A stretch of DNA of 63,033 nt, from contig JAUCBJ010000595.1 of NCBI GenBank assembly GCA_032718475.1, positions 1 to 63,033 on the forward strand, in the 5' to 3' direction. Each line of letters starts with the position of its first letter. Position 1 is the stretch's first letter. Shown in pieces: positions 11,077 to 27,200 of the stretch. This stretch comes from Nemertoderma westbladi (taxonomy: Eukaryota > Xenacoelomorpha > Nemertodermatida > Nemertodermatidae). The position numbers were made by a program, and so were the translations under genes. The notes beneath the pieces were generated by a model. It did not search any database. It was given only the letters and a program-made list of their open reading frames with translations, and was not told the DNA's origin.

Positions 11077-14000
11077 CTGAAACATTGTAAATATACCGGA
11101 CGTAATGAAAAATGAAAAAATGAAATGGAAGAGTTCAATTAATTTAAATGTGGGATAATTAAATAGAAAACAAATCGAACAACAATAACTCGCCATCCTC
11201 GCATGCCTTATGCAATATATGGAAATTGTTGAACTATAACTCGCCACTCGCCACGCATTTATGCGTGTGATATTTTTATAAAATGCTTACCAACAACGGC
11301 ATCGGCATGCGATAATGCGTGCGTTATGGACTATATAAATTGCTCACCAGGTCAACAATTCGTCATGCATTTACGAGTGCGATATGGAATATAAAATACT
11401 CACCAATAACAATATAACAATAGCAATATTTAATATATAAATTGCTTAACAACATGTCGTCATGCATTAATGTGGTTGTGTACTATTGAACTATATGAAC
11501 TATTGAAATTGCTCAACAATAACTCGGCATGCATTAATGTGGTTGTATACTATTGAACTATATGAACTATTGAAATTGCTCAACAATAACTCGGCATGCA
11601 TTAATGTGGTTGTATACTATTGAACTATATGAACTATTGAAATTGCTCAACAATAACTCGTCATGCATTAATGTGGTTGTATACTATTGAACTATATGAA
11701 CTATTGAACTATATGTACTATTGAACTATATGAACTATTGAAATTGCTCAACAATAACTCGTCATGCATTAATGTGGTTGTGTATTATTGAACTATATGA
11801 ACTATTGAAATTGCTCAACAATAACTCGTCATGCATTAATGTGGTTGTGTACTATTGAACCATATAAACTATTGAAATTGCTCAACAATAACTCGGCATG
11901 CATTAATGTGGTTGTATACTATTGAACTATATGAACTATTGAAATTGCTCAACAATAACTCGTCATGCATTAATGTGGTTGTGTACTATTGAACTATATG
12001 AACTATTGAAATTGCTCAACAATAACTCGGCATGCATTAATGTGGTTGTATACTATTGAACTATATGAACTATTGAAATTGCTCAACAATAACTCGTCAT
12101 GCATTAATGTGGTTGTGTACTATTGAACCATATAAACTATTGAAATTGCTCAACAATAAATCGTCATGCATTAATGTGGTTGTGTACTATTGAACTATAT
12201 GAACTATTGAACTATATGTACTATTGAACTATATGTACTATTGAAATTGCTCAACAATAACTCGTCATGCATTAATGTGGTTGTATACTATTGAACTATA
12301 TGAACTATTGAAATTGCTCAACAATAACTCGGCATGCATTAATGTGGTTGTATACTATTGAACTATATGAACTATTGAAATTGCTCAACAATAACTCGTC
12401 ATGCATTAATGTGGTTGTGTACTATTGAACTATATGAACTATTGAACTATATGTACTATTGAACTATATGAACTATTGAAATTGCTCAACAATAACTCGT
12501 CATGCATTAATGTGGTTGTGTACTATTGAACTATATGAACTATTGAACTATATGTACTATTGAACTATATGAACTATTGAAATTGCTCAACAATAACTCG
12601 TCATGCATTAATGTGGTTGTGTACTATTGAACTATATGAACTATTGAAATTGCTCAACAATAACTCGGCATGCATTAATGTGGTTGTATACTATTGAACT
12701 ATATGAACTATTGAAATTGCTCAACAATAACTCGTCATGCATTAATGTGGTTGTGTACTATTGAACCATATAAACTATTGAAATTGCTCAACAATAACTC
12801 GTCATGCATTAATGTGGTTGTGTACTATTGAACTATATGAACTATTGAACTATATGTACTATTGAACTATATGTACTATTGAAATTGCTCAACAATAACT
12901 CGTCATGCATTAATGTGGTTGTATACTATTGAACTATATGAACTATTGAAATTGCTCAACAATAACTCGGCATGCATTAATGTGGTTGTATACTATTGAA
13001 CTATATGAACTATTGAAATTGCTCAACAATAACTCGTCATGCATTAATGTGGTTGTGTACTATTGAACTATATGAACTATTGAACTATATGTACTATTGA
13101 ACTATATGAACTATTGAAATTGCTCAACAATAACTCGTCATGCATTAATGTGGTTGTGTACTATTGAACTATATGAACTATTGAACTATATGAACTATTG
13201 AACTATATGTACTATTGAACTATATGAACTATTGAAATTGCTAACAATAACTCGTCATGCATTAATGTGGTTGTGAACTATTGAACTATATGAACTATTG
13301 AAATTGCTCAACAATAACTCGTCATGCATTAATGTGGTTGTGTACTATTGAACTATATGAACTATTGAAATTGCTCAACAATAACTCGTCATGCATTAAT
13401 GTGGTTGTGTACTATTGAACTATATGAACTATTGAACTATATGTACTATTGAACTATATGAACTATTGAAATTGCTCAACAATAACTCGTCATGCATTAA
13501 TGTGGTTGTGTACTATTGAACTATATGAACTATTGAACTATATGTACTATTGAACTATATGAACTATTGAAATTGCTCAACAATAACTCGTCATGCATTA
13601 ATGTGGTTGTGTACTATTGAACTATATGAACTATTGAAATTGCTCAACAATAACTCGCCATGCATTAATGTGGTTGTGTACTATTGAACTATATGAACTA
13701 TTGAAATTGCTCAACAATTTTCGTCATACATTAATGTGGTTGTGTACTATTGAACTATATGAACTATTGAAATTACTCAACAATAACTCGTCATGCATTA
13801 ATGTGGTTGTGTACTATTGAACTATATGAACTATTGAACTATATGTACTATTGAACTATATGAACTATTGAAATTGCACAACAATAACTCGTCATGCATT
13901 AATGTGGTTGTGTACTATTGAACTATATGAACTATTGAAATTGCTCAACAATAACTCGCCATGCATTAATGTGGTTGTGTACTATTGAACTATATGAACT

Positions 14001-17000
14001 ATTGAAATTACTCAACAATAACTCGTCATGCATTAATGTGGTTGTGTACTATTGAACTATATGAACTATTGAAATTGCTCAACAATAACTCGTCATGCAT
14101 TAATGTGGTTGTGTACTATTGAACTATATGAACTATTGAAATTGCTCAACAATAACTCGTCATGCATTAATGTGGTTGTGTACTATTGAACTATATGAAC
14201 TATTGAACTATATGTACTATTGAACTATATGAACTATTGAAATTGCTCAACAATAACTCGTCATGCATTAATGTGGTTGTATACTATTGAACTATATGAA
14301 CTATTGAAATTGCTCAACAATAACTCGGCATGCATTAATGTGGTTGTATACTATTGAACTATATGAACTATTGAAATTGCTCAACAATAACTCGTCATGC
14401 ATTAATGTGGTTGTATACTATTGAACTATATGAACTATTGAACTATATGTACTATTGAACTATATGAACTATTGAAATTGCTCAACAATAACTCGTCATG
14501 CATTAATGTGGTTGTGTACTATTGAACTATATGAACTATTGAACTATATGTACTATTGAACTATATGAACTATTGAAATTGCTCAACAATAACTCGTCAT
14601 GCATTAATGTGGTTGTGAACTATTGAACTATATGAACTATTGAAATTGCTCAACAATAACTCGTCATGCATTAATGTGGTTGTGAACTATTGAACTATAT
14701 GAACTATTGAAATTGCTCAACAATAACTCGTCATGCATTAATGTGGTTGTGTACTATTGAACTATATGAACTATTGAAATTGCTCAACAATAACTCGTCA
14801 TGCATTAATGTGGTTGTGTACTATTGAACTATATGAACTATTGAACTATATGTACTATTGAACTATATGAACTATTGAAATTGCTCAACAATAACTCGTC
14901 ATGCATTAATGTGGTTGTGTACTATTGAACTATATGAACTATTGAAATTGCTCAACAATAACTCGCCATGCATTAATGTGGTTGTGTACTATTGAACTAT
15001 ATGAACTATTGAAATTGCTCAACAATTTTCGTCATACATTAATGTGGTTGTGTACTATTGAACTATATGAACTATTGAAATTACTCAACAATAACTCGTC
15101 ATGCATTAATGTGGTTGTGTACTATTGAACTATATGAACTATTGAACTATATGTACTATTGAACTATATGAACTATTGAAATTGCACAACAATAACTCGT
15201 CATGCATTAATGTGGTTGTGTACTATTGAACTATATGAACTATTGAACTATATGTACTATTGAACTATATGTACTATTGAACTATATGAACTATTGAAAT
15301 TGCACAACAATAACTCGTCATGCATTAATGTGGTTGTGTACTATTGAACTATATGAACTATTGAAATTGCTCAACAATAACTCGCCATGCATTAATGTGG
15401 TTGTGAACTATTGAACTATATGAACTATTGAAATTGCTCAACAATAACTCGTCATGCATTAATGTGGTTGTGAACTATTGAACTATATGAACTATTGAAA
15501 TTGCTCAACAATAACTCGTCATGCATTAATGTGGTTGTGTACTATTGAACTATATGAACTATTGAAATTGCTCAACAATAACTCGCCATGCATTAATGTG
15601 GTTGTGTACTATTGAACTATATGAACTATTGAAATTGCTCAACAATTTTCGTCATACATTAATGTGGTTGTGTACTATTGAACTATATGAACTATTGAAA
15701 TTACTCAACAATAACTCGTCATGCATTAATGTGGTTGTGTACTATTGAACTATATGAACTATTGAACTATATGTACTATTGAACTATATGAACTATTGAA
15801 ATTGCACAACAATAACTCGTCATGCATTAATGTGGTTGTGTACTATTGAACTATATGAACTATTGAAATTACTCAACAATAACTCGTCATGCATTAATGT
15901 GGTTGTGTACTATTGAACTATATGAACTATTGAAATTGCTCAACAATAACTCGTCATGCATTAATGTGGTTGTGTACTATTGAACTAAATGAATTATTGA
16001 AATTGCTCAACAATAACTCGTCATGCATTAATGTGGTTGTGTACTATTGAACTAAATGAAATATTGAAATTGCTCAACAATAACTCGTCATGCATTAATG
16101 TGGTTGTGTACTATTGAACTATATGAACTATTGAAATTGCTCAACAATAACTCGTCATGCATTAATGTGGTTGTGTACTATTGAACTAAATGAATTATTG
16201 AAATTGCTCAACAATAACTCGTCATGCATTAATGTGGTTGTGTACTATTGAACTATATGAACTATTGAAATTGCTCAACAATAACTCGTCATGCATTAAT
16301 GTGGTTGTGTACTATTGAACTAAATGAATTATTGAAATTGCTCAACAATAACTCGTCATGCATTAATGTGGTTGGGTACTATTGAACTAAATGAAATATT
16401 GAAATTGCTCAACAATAACTCGTCATGCATTAATGTGGTTGTGTACTATTGAACTATATGAACTATTGAAATTGCTCAACAATAACTCGTCATGCATTAA
16501 TGTGGTTGTGTACTATTGAACTAAATGAATTATTGAAATTGCTCAACAATAACTCGTCATGCATTAATGTGGTTGTGTACTATTGAACTAAATGAATTAT
16601 TGAAATTGCTCAACAATAACTCGTCATGCATTAATGTGGTTGTGTACTATTGAACTAAATGAATTATTGAAATTGCTCAACAATAACTCGTCATGCATTA
16701 ATGTGGTTGTGTACTATTGAACTATATGAACTATTGAAATTGCTCAACAATAACTCGTCATGCATTAATGTGGTTGTGTACTATTGAACTATATGAACTA
16801 TTGAAATTGCTCAACAATAACTCGTCATGCATTAATGTGGTTGTGTACTATTGAACTAAATGAATTATTGAAATTGCTCAACAATAACTCGTCATGCATT
16901 AATGTGGTTGTGTACTATTGAACTATATGTACTATTGAAATTGCTCAACAATAACTCGTCATGCATTAATGTGGTTGTGTACTATTGAACTATATGAAAT

Positions 17001-20000
17001 ATTGAAATTGCTCAACAATAACTCGTCATGCATTAATGTGGTTGTGTACTATTGAACTAAATGAATTATTGAAATTGCTCAACAATAACTCGTCATGCAT
17101 TAATGTGGTTGTGTACTATTGAACTAAATGAATTATTGAAATTGCTCAACAATAACTCGTCATGCATTAATGTGGTTGTGTACTATTTAAATTGCTCAAC
17201 AATAACTCGTCATGCATTAATGTGGTTGTGTACTATTGAACTAAATGAAATATTGAAATTGCTCAACAATAACTCGTCATGCATTAATGTGGTTGTGTAC
17301 TATTGAACTATATGAAATATTGAAATTGCTCAACAATAACTCGTCATGCATTAATGTGGTTGTGTACTATTGAACTAAATGAATTATTGAAATTGCTCAA
17401 CAATAACTCGTCATGCATTAATGTGGTTGTGTACTATTTAAATTGCTCAACAATAACTCGTCATGCATTAATGTGGTTGTGTACTATTGAACTAAATGAA
17501 TTATTGAAATTGCTCAACAATAACTCGTCATGCATTAATGTGGTTGTGTACTATTTAAATTGCTCAACAATAACTCGTCATGCATTAATGTGGTTGTGTA
17601 CTATTGAACTAAATGAATTATTGAAATTGCTCAACAATAACTCGTCATGCATTAATGTGGTTGTGTACTATTTAAATTGCTCAACAATAACTCGTCATGC
17701 ATTAATGTGGTTGTGTACTATTGAACTAAATGAATTATTGAAATTGCTCAACAATAACTCGTCATGCATTAATGTGGTTGTGTACTATTGAACTAAATGA
17801 ATTATTGAAATTGCTCAACAATAACTCGTCATGCATTAATGTGGTTGTGTACTATTGAACTATATGAAATATTGAAATTGCTCAACAATAACTCGTCATG
17901 CATTAATGTGGTTGTGTACTATTTAAATTGCTCAACAATAACTCGTCATGCATTAATGTGGTTGTGTACTATTGAACTAAATGAATTATTGAAATTGCTC
18001 AACAATAACTCGTCATGCATTAATGTGGTTGTGTACTATTGAACTAAATGAATTATTGAAATTGCTCAACAATAACTCGTCATGCATTAATGTGGTTGTG
18101 TACTATTGAACTAAATGAATTATTGAAATTGCTCAACAATAACTCGTCATGCATTAATGTGGTTGTGTACTATTGAACTATATGAAATATTGAAATTGCT
18201 CAACAATAACTCGTCATGCATTAATGTGGTTGTGTACTATTGAACTATATGAAATATTGAAATTGCTCAACAATAACTCGTCATGCATTAATGTGGTTGT
18301 GTACTATTGAACTAAATGAATTATTGAAATTGCTCAACAATAACTCGTCATGCATTAATGTGGTTGTGTACTATTGAACTAAATGAATTATTGAAATTGC
18401 TCAACAATAACTCGTCATGCATTAATGTGGTTGTGTACTATTTAAATTGCTCAACAATAACTCGTCATGCATTAATGTGGTTGTGTACTATTGAACTAAA
18501 TGAATTATTGAAATTGCTCAACAATAACTCGTCATGCATTAATGTGGTTGTGTACTATTTAAATTGCTCAACAATAACTCGTCATGCATTAATGTGGTTG
18601 TGTACTATTGAACTAAATGAATTATTGAAATTGCTCAACAATAACTCGTCATGCATTAATGTGGTTGTGTACTATTGAACTAAATGAATTATTGAAATTG
18701 CTCAACAATAACTCGTCATGCATTAATGTGGTTGTGTACTATTGAACTATATGAAATATTGAAATTGCTCAACAATAACTCGTCATGCATTAATGTGGTT
18801 GTGTACTATTGAACTAAATGAATTATTGAAATTGCTCAACAATAACTCGTCATGCATTAATGTGGTTGTGTACTATTGAACTATATGAAATATTGAAATT
18901 GCTCAACAATAACTCGTCATGCATTAATGTGGTTGTGTACTATTGAACTAAATGAATTATTGAAATTGCTCAACAATAACTCGTCATGCATTAATGTGGT
19001 TGTGTACTATTGAACTATATGAAATATTGAAATTGCTCAACAATAACTCGTCATGCATTAATGTGGTTGTGTACTATTGAACTAAATGAATTATTGAAAT
19101 TGCTCAACAATAACTCGTCATGCATTAATGTGGTTGTGTACTATTTAAATTGCTCAACAATAACTCGTCATGCATTAATGTGGTTGTGTACTATTGAACT
19201 AAATGAAATATTGAAATTGCTCAACAATAACTCGTCATGCATTAATGTGGTTGTGTACTATTGAACTATATGAAATATTGAAATTGCTCAACAATAACTC
19301 GTCATGCATTAATGTGGTTGTGTACTATTGAACTAAATGAATTATTGAAATTGCTCAACAATAACTCGTCATGCATTAATGTGGTTGTGTACTATTTAAA
19401 TTGCTCAACAATAACTCGTCATGCATTAATGTGGTTGTGTACTATTGAACTAAATGAATTATTGAAATTGCTCAACAATAACTCGTCATGCATTAATGTG
19501 GTTGTGTACTATTGAACTATATGAACTATTGAAATTGCTCAACAATAACTCGTCATGCATTAATGTGGTTGTGTACTATTGAACTATATGAACTATTGAA
19601 ATTGCTCAACAATAACTCGTCATGCATTAATGTGGTTGTGTACTATTGAACTATATGAACTATTGAAATTGCTCAACAATAACTCGTCATGCATTAATGT
19701 GGTTGTGTACTATTGAACTATATGAACTATTGAAATTGCTCAACAATAACTCGTCATGCATTAATGTGGTTGTGTACTATTGAACTAAATGAATTATTGA
19801 AATTGCTCAACAATAACTCGTCATGCATTAATGTGGTTGTGTACTATTGAACTATATGAAATATTGAAATTGCTCAACAATAACTCGTCATGCATTAATG
19901 TGGTTGTGTACTATTGAACTAAATGAATTATTGAAATTGCTCAACAATAACTCGTCATGCATTAATGTGGTTGTGTACTATTGAACTATATGAAATATTG

Positions 20001-21229
20001 AAATTGCTCAACAATAACTCGTCATGCATTAATGTGGTTGTGTACTATTGAACTAAATGAATTATTGAAATTGCTCAACAATAACTCGTCATGCATTAAT
20101 GTGGTTGTGTACTATTGAACTATATGAAATATTGAAATTGCTCAACAATAACTCGTCATGCATTAATGTGGTTGTGTACTATTGAAATTGCTCAACAATA
20201 ACTCGTCATGCATTAATGTGGTTGTGTACTATTGAACTAAATGAATTATTGAAATTGCTCAACAATAACTCGTCATGCATTAATGTGGTTGTGTACTATT
20301 GAACTAAATGAATTATTGAAATTGCTCAACAATAACTCGTCATGCATTAATGTGGTTGTGTATTATTGAACTAAATGAATTATTGAAATTGCTCAACAAT
20401 AACTCGTCATGCATTAATGTGGTTGTGTACTATTGAACTAAATGAATTATTGAAATTGCTCAACAATAACTCGTCATGCATTAATGTGGTTGTGTACTAT
20501 TGAACTAAATGAATTATTGAAATTGCTCAACAATAACTCGTCATGCATTAATGTGGTTGTGTACTATTGAACTATATGAAATATTGAAATTGCTCAACAA
20601 TAACTCGTCATGCATTAATGTGGTTGTGTACTATTGAACTATATGAAATATTGAAATTGCTCAACAATAACTCGTCATGCATTAATGTGGTTGTGTACTA
20701 TTGAAATTGCTCAACAATAACTCGTCATGCATTAATGTGGTTGTGTACTATTGAACTAAATGAATTATTGAAATTGCTCAACAATAACTCGTCATGCATT
20801 AATGTGGTTGTGTACTATTGAACTATATGAAATATTGAAATTGCTCAACAATAACTCGTCATGCATTAATGTGGTTGTGTACTATTGAACTAAATGAATT
20901 ATTGAAATTGCTCAACAATAACTCGTCATGCATTAATGTGGTTGTGTACTATTGAACTAAATGAATTATTGAAATTGCTCAACAATAACTCGTCATGCAT
21001 TAATGTGGTTGTGTACTATTGAACTATATGAAATATTGAAATTGCTCAACAATAACTCGTCATGCATTAATGTGGTTGTGTACTATTGAACTAAATGAAT
21101 TATTGAAATTGCTCAACAATAACTCGTCATGCATTAATGTGGTTGTGTACTATTGAAATTGCTCAACAATAACTCGTCATGCATTAATGTGGTTGTGTAC
21201 TATTGAACTAAATGAATTATTGAAATTGC

Positions 21230-24200
21230 TCAACAATAACTCGTCATGCATTAATGTGGTTGTGTACTATTGAACTATATGAAATATTGAAATTGCTCAA
21301 CAATAACTCGTCATGCATTAATGTGGTTGTGTACTATTGAACTAAATGAATTATTGAAATTGCTCAACAATAACTCGTCATGCATTAATGTGGTTGTGTA
21401 CTATTTAAATTGCTCAACAATAACTCGTCATGCATTAATGTGGTTGTGTACTATTGAACTAAATGAATTATTGAAATTGCTCAACAATAACTCGTCATGC
21501 ATTAATGTGGTTGTGTACTATTTAAATTGCTCAACAATAACTCGTCATGCATTAATGTGGTTGTGTACTATTGAACTATATGAACTATTTAAATTGCTCA
21601 ACAATAACTCGTCATGCATTAATGTGGTTGTGTACTATTTAAATTGCTCAACAATAACTCGTCATGCATTAATGTGGTTGTGTACTATTGAACTAAATGA
21701 ATTATTGAAATTGCTCAACAATAACTCGTCATGCATTAATGTGGTTGTGTACTATTGAACTATATGTACTATTGAAATTGCTCAACAATAACTCGTCATG
21801 CATTAATGTGGTTGTGTACTATTGAACTAAATGAATTATTGAAATTGCTCAACAATAACTCGTCATGCATTAATGTGGTTGTGTACTATTGAACTAAATG
21901 AATTATTGAAATTGCTCAACAATAACTCGTCATGCATTAATGTGGTTGTGTACTATTGAACTAAATGAATTATTTAAATTGCTCAACAATAACTCGTCAT
22001 GCATTAATGTGGTTGTGTACTATTTAAATTGCTCAACAATAACTCGTCATGCATTAATGTGGTTGTGTACTATTGAACTAAATGAATTATTGAAATTGCT
22101 CAACAATAACTCGTCATGCATTAATGTGGTTGTGTACTATTGAACTAAATGAATTATTGAAATTGCTCAACAATAACTCGTCATGCATTAATGTGGTTGT
22201 GTACTATTGAACTATATGAAATATTGAAATTGCTCAACAATAACTCGTCATGCATTAATGTGGTTGTGTACTATTGAACTAAATGAATTATTGAAATTGC
22301 TCAACAATAACTCGTCATGCATTAATGTGGTTGTGTACTATTGAACTAAATGAATTATTGAAATTGCTCAACAATAACTCGTCATGCATTAATGTGGTTG
22401 TGTACTATTGAACTATATGAAATATTGAAATTGCTCAACAATAACTCGTCATGCATTAATGTGGTTGTGTACTATTGAACTAAATGAATTATTGAAATTG
22501 CTCAACAATAACTCGTCATGCATTAATGTGGTTGTGTACTATTGAACTAAATGAATTATTGAAATTGCTCAACAATAACTCGTCATGCATTAATGTGGTT
22601 GTGTACTATTGAACTATATGAACTATTGAAATTGCTCAACAATAACTCGTCATGCATTAATGTGGTTGTGTACTATTGAACTAAATGAATTATTGAAATT
22701 GCTCAACAATAACTCGTCATGCATTAATGTGGTTGTGTACTATTGAACTAAATGAATTATTGAAATTGCTCAACAATAACTCGTCATGCATTAATGTGGT
22801 TGTGTACTATTGAACTATATGAAATATTGAAATTACTCAACAATAACTCGTCATGCATTAATGTGGTTGTGTACTATTGAACTAAATGAATTATTGAAAT
22901 TGCTCAACAATAACTCGTCATGCATTAATGTGGTTGTGTACTATTGAACTATATGAAATATTGAAATTGCTCAACAATAACTCGTCATGCATTAATGTGG
23001 TTGTGTACTATTGAACTAAATGAATTATTGAAATTGCTCAACAATAACTCGTCATGCATTAATGTGGTTGTGTACTATTGAACTATATGAACTATTGAAA
23101 TTGCTCAACAATAACTCGTCATGCATTAATGTGGTTGTGTACTATTGAACTAAATGAATTATTGAAATTGCTCAACAATAACTCGTCATGCATTAATGTG
23201 GTTGTGTACTATTGAACTATATGAAATATTGAAATTGCTCAACAATAACTCGTCATGCATTAATGTGGTTGTGTACTATTGAACTATATGAACTATTGAA
23301 ATTGCTCAACAATAACTCGTCATGCATTAATGTGGTTGTGTACTATTGAACTAAATGAAATATTGAAATTGCTCAACAATAACTCGTCATGCATTAATGT
23401 GGTTGTGTACTATTGAACTAAATGAATTATTGAAATTGCTCAACAATAACTCGTCATGCATTAATGTGGTTGTGTACTATTGAACTATATGAAATATTGA
23501 AATTGCTCAACAATAACTCGTCATGCATTAATGTGGTTGTGTACTATTGAACTAAATGAATTATTGAAATTGCTCAACAATAACTCGTCATGCATTAATG
23601 TGGTTGTGTACTATTGAACTATATGAACTATTGAAATTGCTCAACAATAACTCGTCATGCATTAATGTGGTTGTGTACTATTGAAATTGCTCAACAATAA
23701 CTCGTCATGCATTAATGTGGTTGTGTACTATTGAACTATATGAAATATTGAAATTGCTCAACAATAACTCGTCATGCATTAATGTGGTTGTGTACTATTG
23801 AACTATATGTACTATTGAAATTGCTCAACAATAACTCGTCATACATTAATGTGGTTGTGTACTATTGAACTAAATGAATTATTGAAATTGCTCAACAATA
23901 ACTCGTCATGCATTAATGTGGTTGTGTACTATTGAACTATATGAACTATTGAAATTGCTCAACAATAACTCGTCATGCATTAATGTGGTTGTGTACTATT
24001 GAACTAAATGAAATATTGAAATTGCTCAACAATAACTCGTCATGAATTAATGTGGTTGTGTACTATTGAAATTGCTCAACAATAACTCGTCATGCATTAA
24101 TGTGGTTGTGTACTATTGAACTATATGAACTATTGAAATTGCTCAACAATAACTCGTCATGCATTAATGTGGTTGTGTACTATTGAACTAAATGAATTAT

Positions 24201-27200
24201 TGAAATTGCTCAACAATAACTCGTCATGCATTAATGTGGTTGTGTACTATTGAACTATATGAACTATTGAAATTGCTCAACAATAACTTGTCATGCATTA
24301 ATGTGGTTGTGTACTATTGAACTATATGAACTATTGAAATTGCTCAACAATAACTCGTCATGCATTAATGTGGTTGTGTACTATTGAACTATATGAACTA
24401 TTGAAATTGCTCAACAATAACTCGTCATGCATTAATGTGGTTGTGTACTATTGAAATTGCTCAACAATAACTCGTCATGCATTAATGTGGTTGTGTACTA
24501 TTGAACTATATGAAATATTGAAATTGCTCAACAATAACTCGTCATGCATTAATGTGGTTGTGTACTATTGAACTAAATGAATTATTGAAATTGCTCAACA
24601 ATAACTCGTCATGCATTAATGTGGTTGTGTACTATTTAAATTGCTCAACAATAACTCGTCATGCATTAATGTGGTTGTGTACTATTGAACTAAATGAAAT
24701 ATTGAAATTGCTCAACAATAACTCGTCATGAATTAATGTGGTTGTGTACTATTGAAATTGCTCAACAATAACTCGTCATGCATTAATGTGGTTGTGTACT
24801 ATTGAACTATATGAACTATTGAAATTGCTCAACAATAACTCGTCATGCATTAATGTGGTTGTGTACTATTGAACTAAATGAATTATTGAAATTGCTCAAC
24901 AATAACTCGTCATGCATTAATGTGGTTGTGTACTATTGAACTATATGTACTATTGAAATTGCTCAACAATAACTCGTCATGCATTAATGTGGTTGTGTAC
25001 TATTGAACTATATGAACTATTGAAATTGCTCAACAATAACTCGTCATGCATTAATGTGGTTGTGTACTATTGAACTATATGAACTATTGAAATTGCTCAA
25101 CAATAACTCGTCATGCATTAATGTGGTTGTGTACTATTGAACTATATGAACTATTGAAATTGCTCAACAATAACTCGTCATGCATTAATGTGGTTGTGTA
25201 CTATTGAAATTGCTCAACAATAACTCGTCATGCATTAATGTGGTTGTGTACTATTGAACTATATGAAATATTGAAATTGCTCAACAATAACTCGTCATGC
25301 ATTAATGTGGTTGTGTACTATTGAACTAAATGAATTATTGAAATTGCTCAACAATAACTCGTCATGCATTAATGTGGTTGTGTACTATTTAAATTGCTCA
25401 ACAATAACTCGTCATGCATTAATGTGGTTGTGTACTATTGAACTAAATGAAATATTGAAATTGCTCAACAATAACTCGTCATGAATTAATGTGGTTGTGT
25501 ACTATTGAAATTGCTCAACAATAACTCGTCATGCATTAATGTGGTTGTGTACTATTGAACTATATGAACTATTGAAATTGCTCAACAATAACTCGTCATG
25601 CATTAATGTGGTTGTGTACTATTGAACTAAATGAATTATTGAAATTGCTCAACAATAACTCGTCATGCATTAATGTGGTTGTGTACTATTGAACTATATG
25701 AACTATTGAAATTGCTCAACAATAACTCGTCATGCATTAATGTGGTTGTGTACTATTGAACTATATGAACTATTGAAATTGCTCAACAATAACTCGTCAT
25801 GCATTAATGTGGTTGTGTACTATTGAACTAAATGAATTATTGAAATTGCTCAACAATAACTCGTCATGCATTAATGTGGTTGTGTACTATTGAACTATAT
25901 GAACTATTGAAATTGCTCAACAATAACTCGTCATGCATTAATGTGGTTGTGTACTATTGAACTATATGAACTATTGAAATTGCTCAACAATAACTCGTCA
26001 TGCATTAATGTGGTTGTGTACTATTGAACTATATGAACTATTGAAATTGCTCAACAATAACTCGTCATGCATTAATGTGGTTGTGTACTATTGAACTAAA
26101 TGAATTATTGAAATTGCTCAACAATAACTCGTCATGCATTAATGTGGTTGTGTACTATTGAACTATATGAACTATTGAAATTGCTCAACAATAACTCGTC
26201 ATGCATTAATGTGGTTGTGTACTATTGAACTATATGAACTATTGAAATTGCTCAACAATAACTCGTCATGCATTAATGTGGTTGTGTACTATTGAACTAA
26301 ATGAATTATTGAAATTGCTCAACAATAACTCGTCATGCATTAATGTGGTTGTGTACTATTGAACTATATGAACTATTGAAATTGCTCAACAATAACTCGT
26401 CATGCATTAATGTGGTTGTGTACTATTGAACTAAATGAATTATTGAAATTGCTCAACAATAACTCGTCATGCATTAATGTGGTTGTGTACTATTGAACTA
26501 AATGAATTATTGAAATTGCTCAACAATAACTCGTCATGCATTAATGTGGTTGTGTACTATTGAACTAAATGAATTATTGAAATTGCTCAACAATAACTCG
26601 TCATGCATTAATGTGGTTGTGTACTATTGAACTATATGTACTATTGAAATTGCTCAACAATAACTCGTCATGCATTAATGTGGTTGTGTACTATTGAACT
26701 AAATGAATTATTGAAATTGCTCAACAATAACTCGTCATGCATTAATGTGGTTGTGTACTATTGAACTAAATGAATTATTGAAATTGCTCAACAATAACTC
26801 GTCATGCATTAATGTGGTTGTGTACTATTTAAATTGCTCAACAATAACTCGTCATGCATTAATGTGGTTGTGTACTATTGAACTAAATGAATTATTGAAA
26901 TTGCTCAACAATAACTCGTCATGCATTAATGTGGTTGTGTACTATTGAACTATATGAAATATTGAAATTGCTCAACAATAACTCGTCATGCATTAATGTG
27001 GTTGTGTACTATTGAACTAAATGAATTATTGAAATTGCTCAACAATAACTCGTCATGCATTAATGTGGTTGTGTACTATTGAACTATATGAATTATTGAA
27101 ATTGCTCAACAATAACTCGTCATGCATTAATGTGGTTGTGTACTATTGAACTATATGAAATATTGAAATTGCTCAACAATAACTCGTCATGCATTAATGT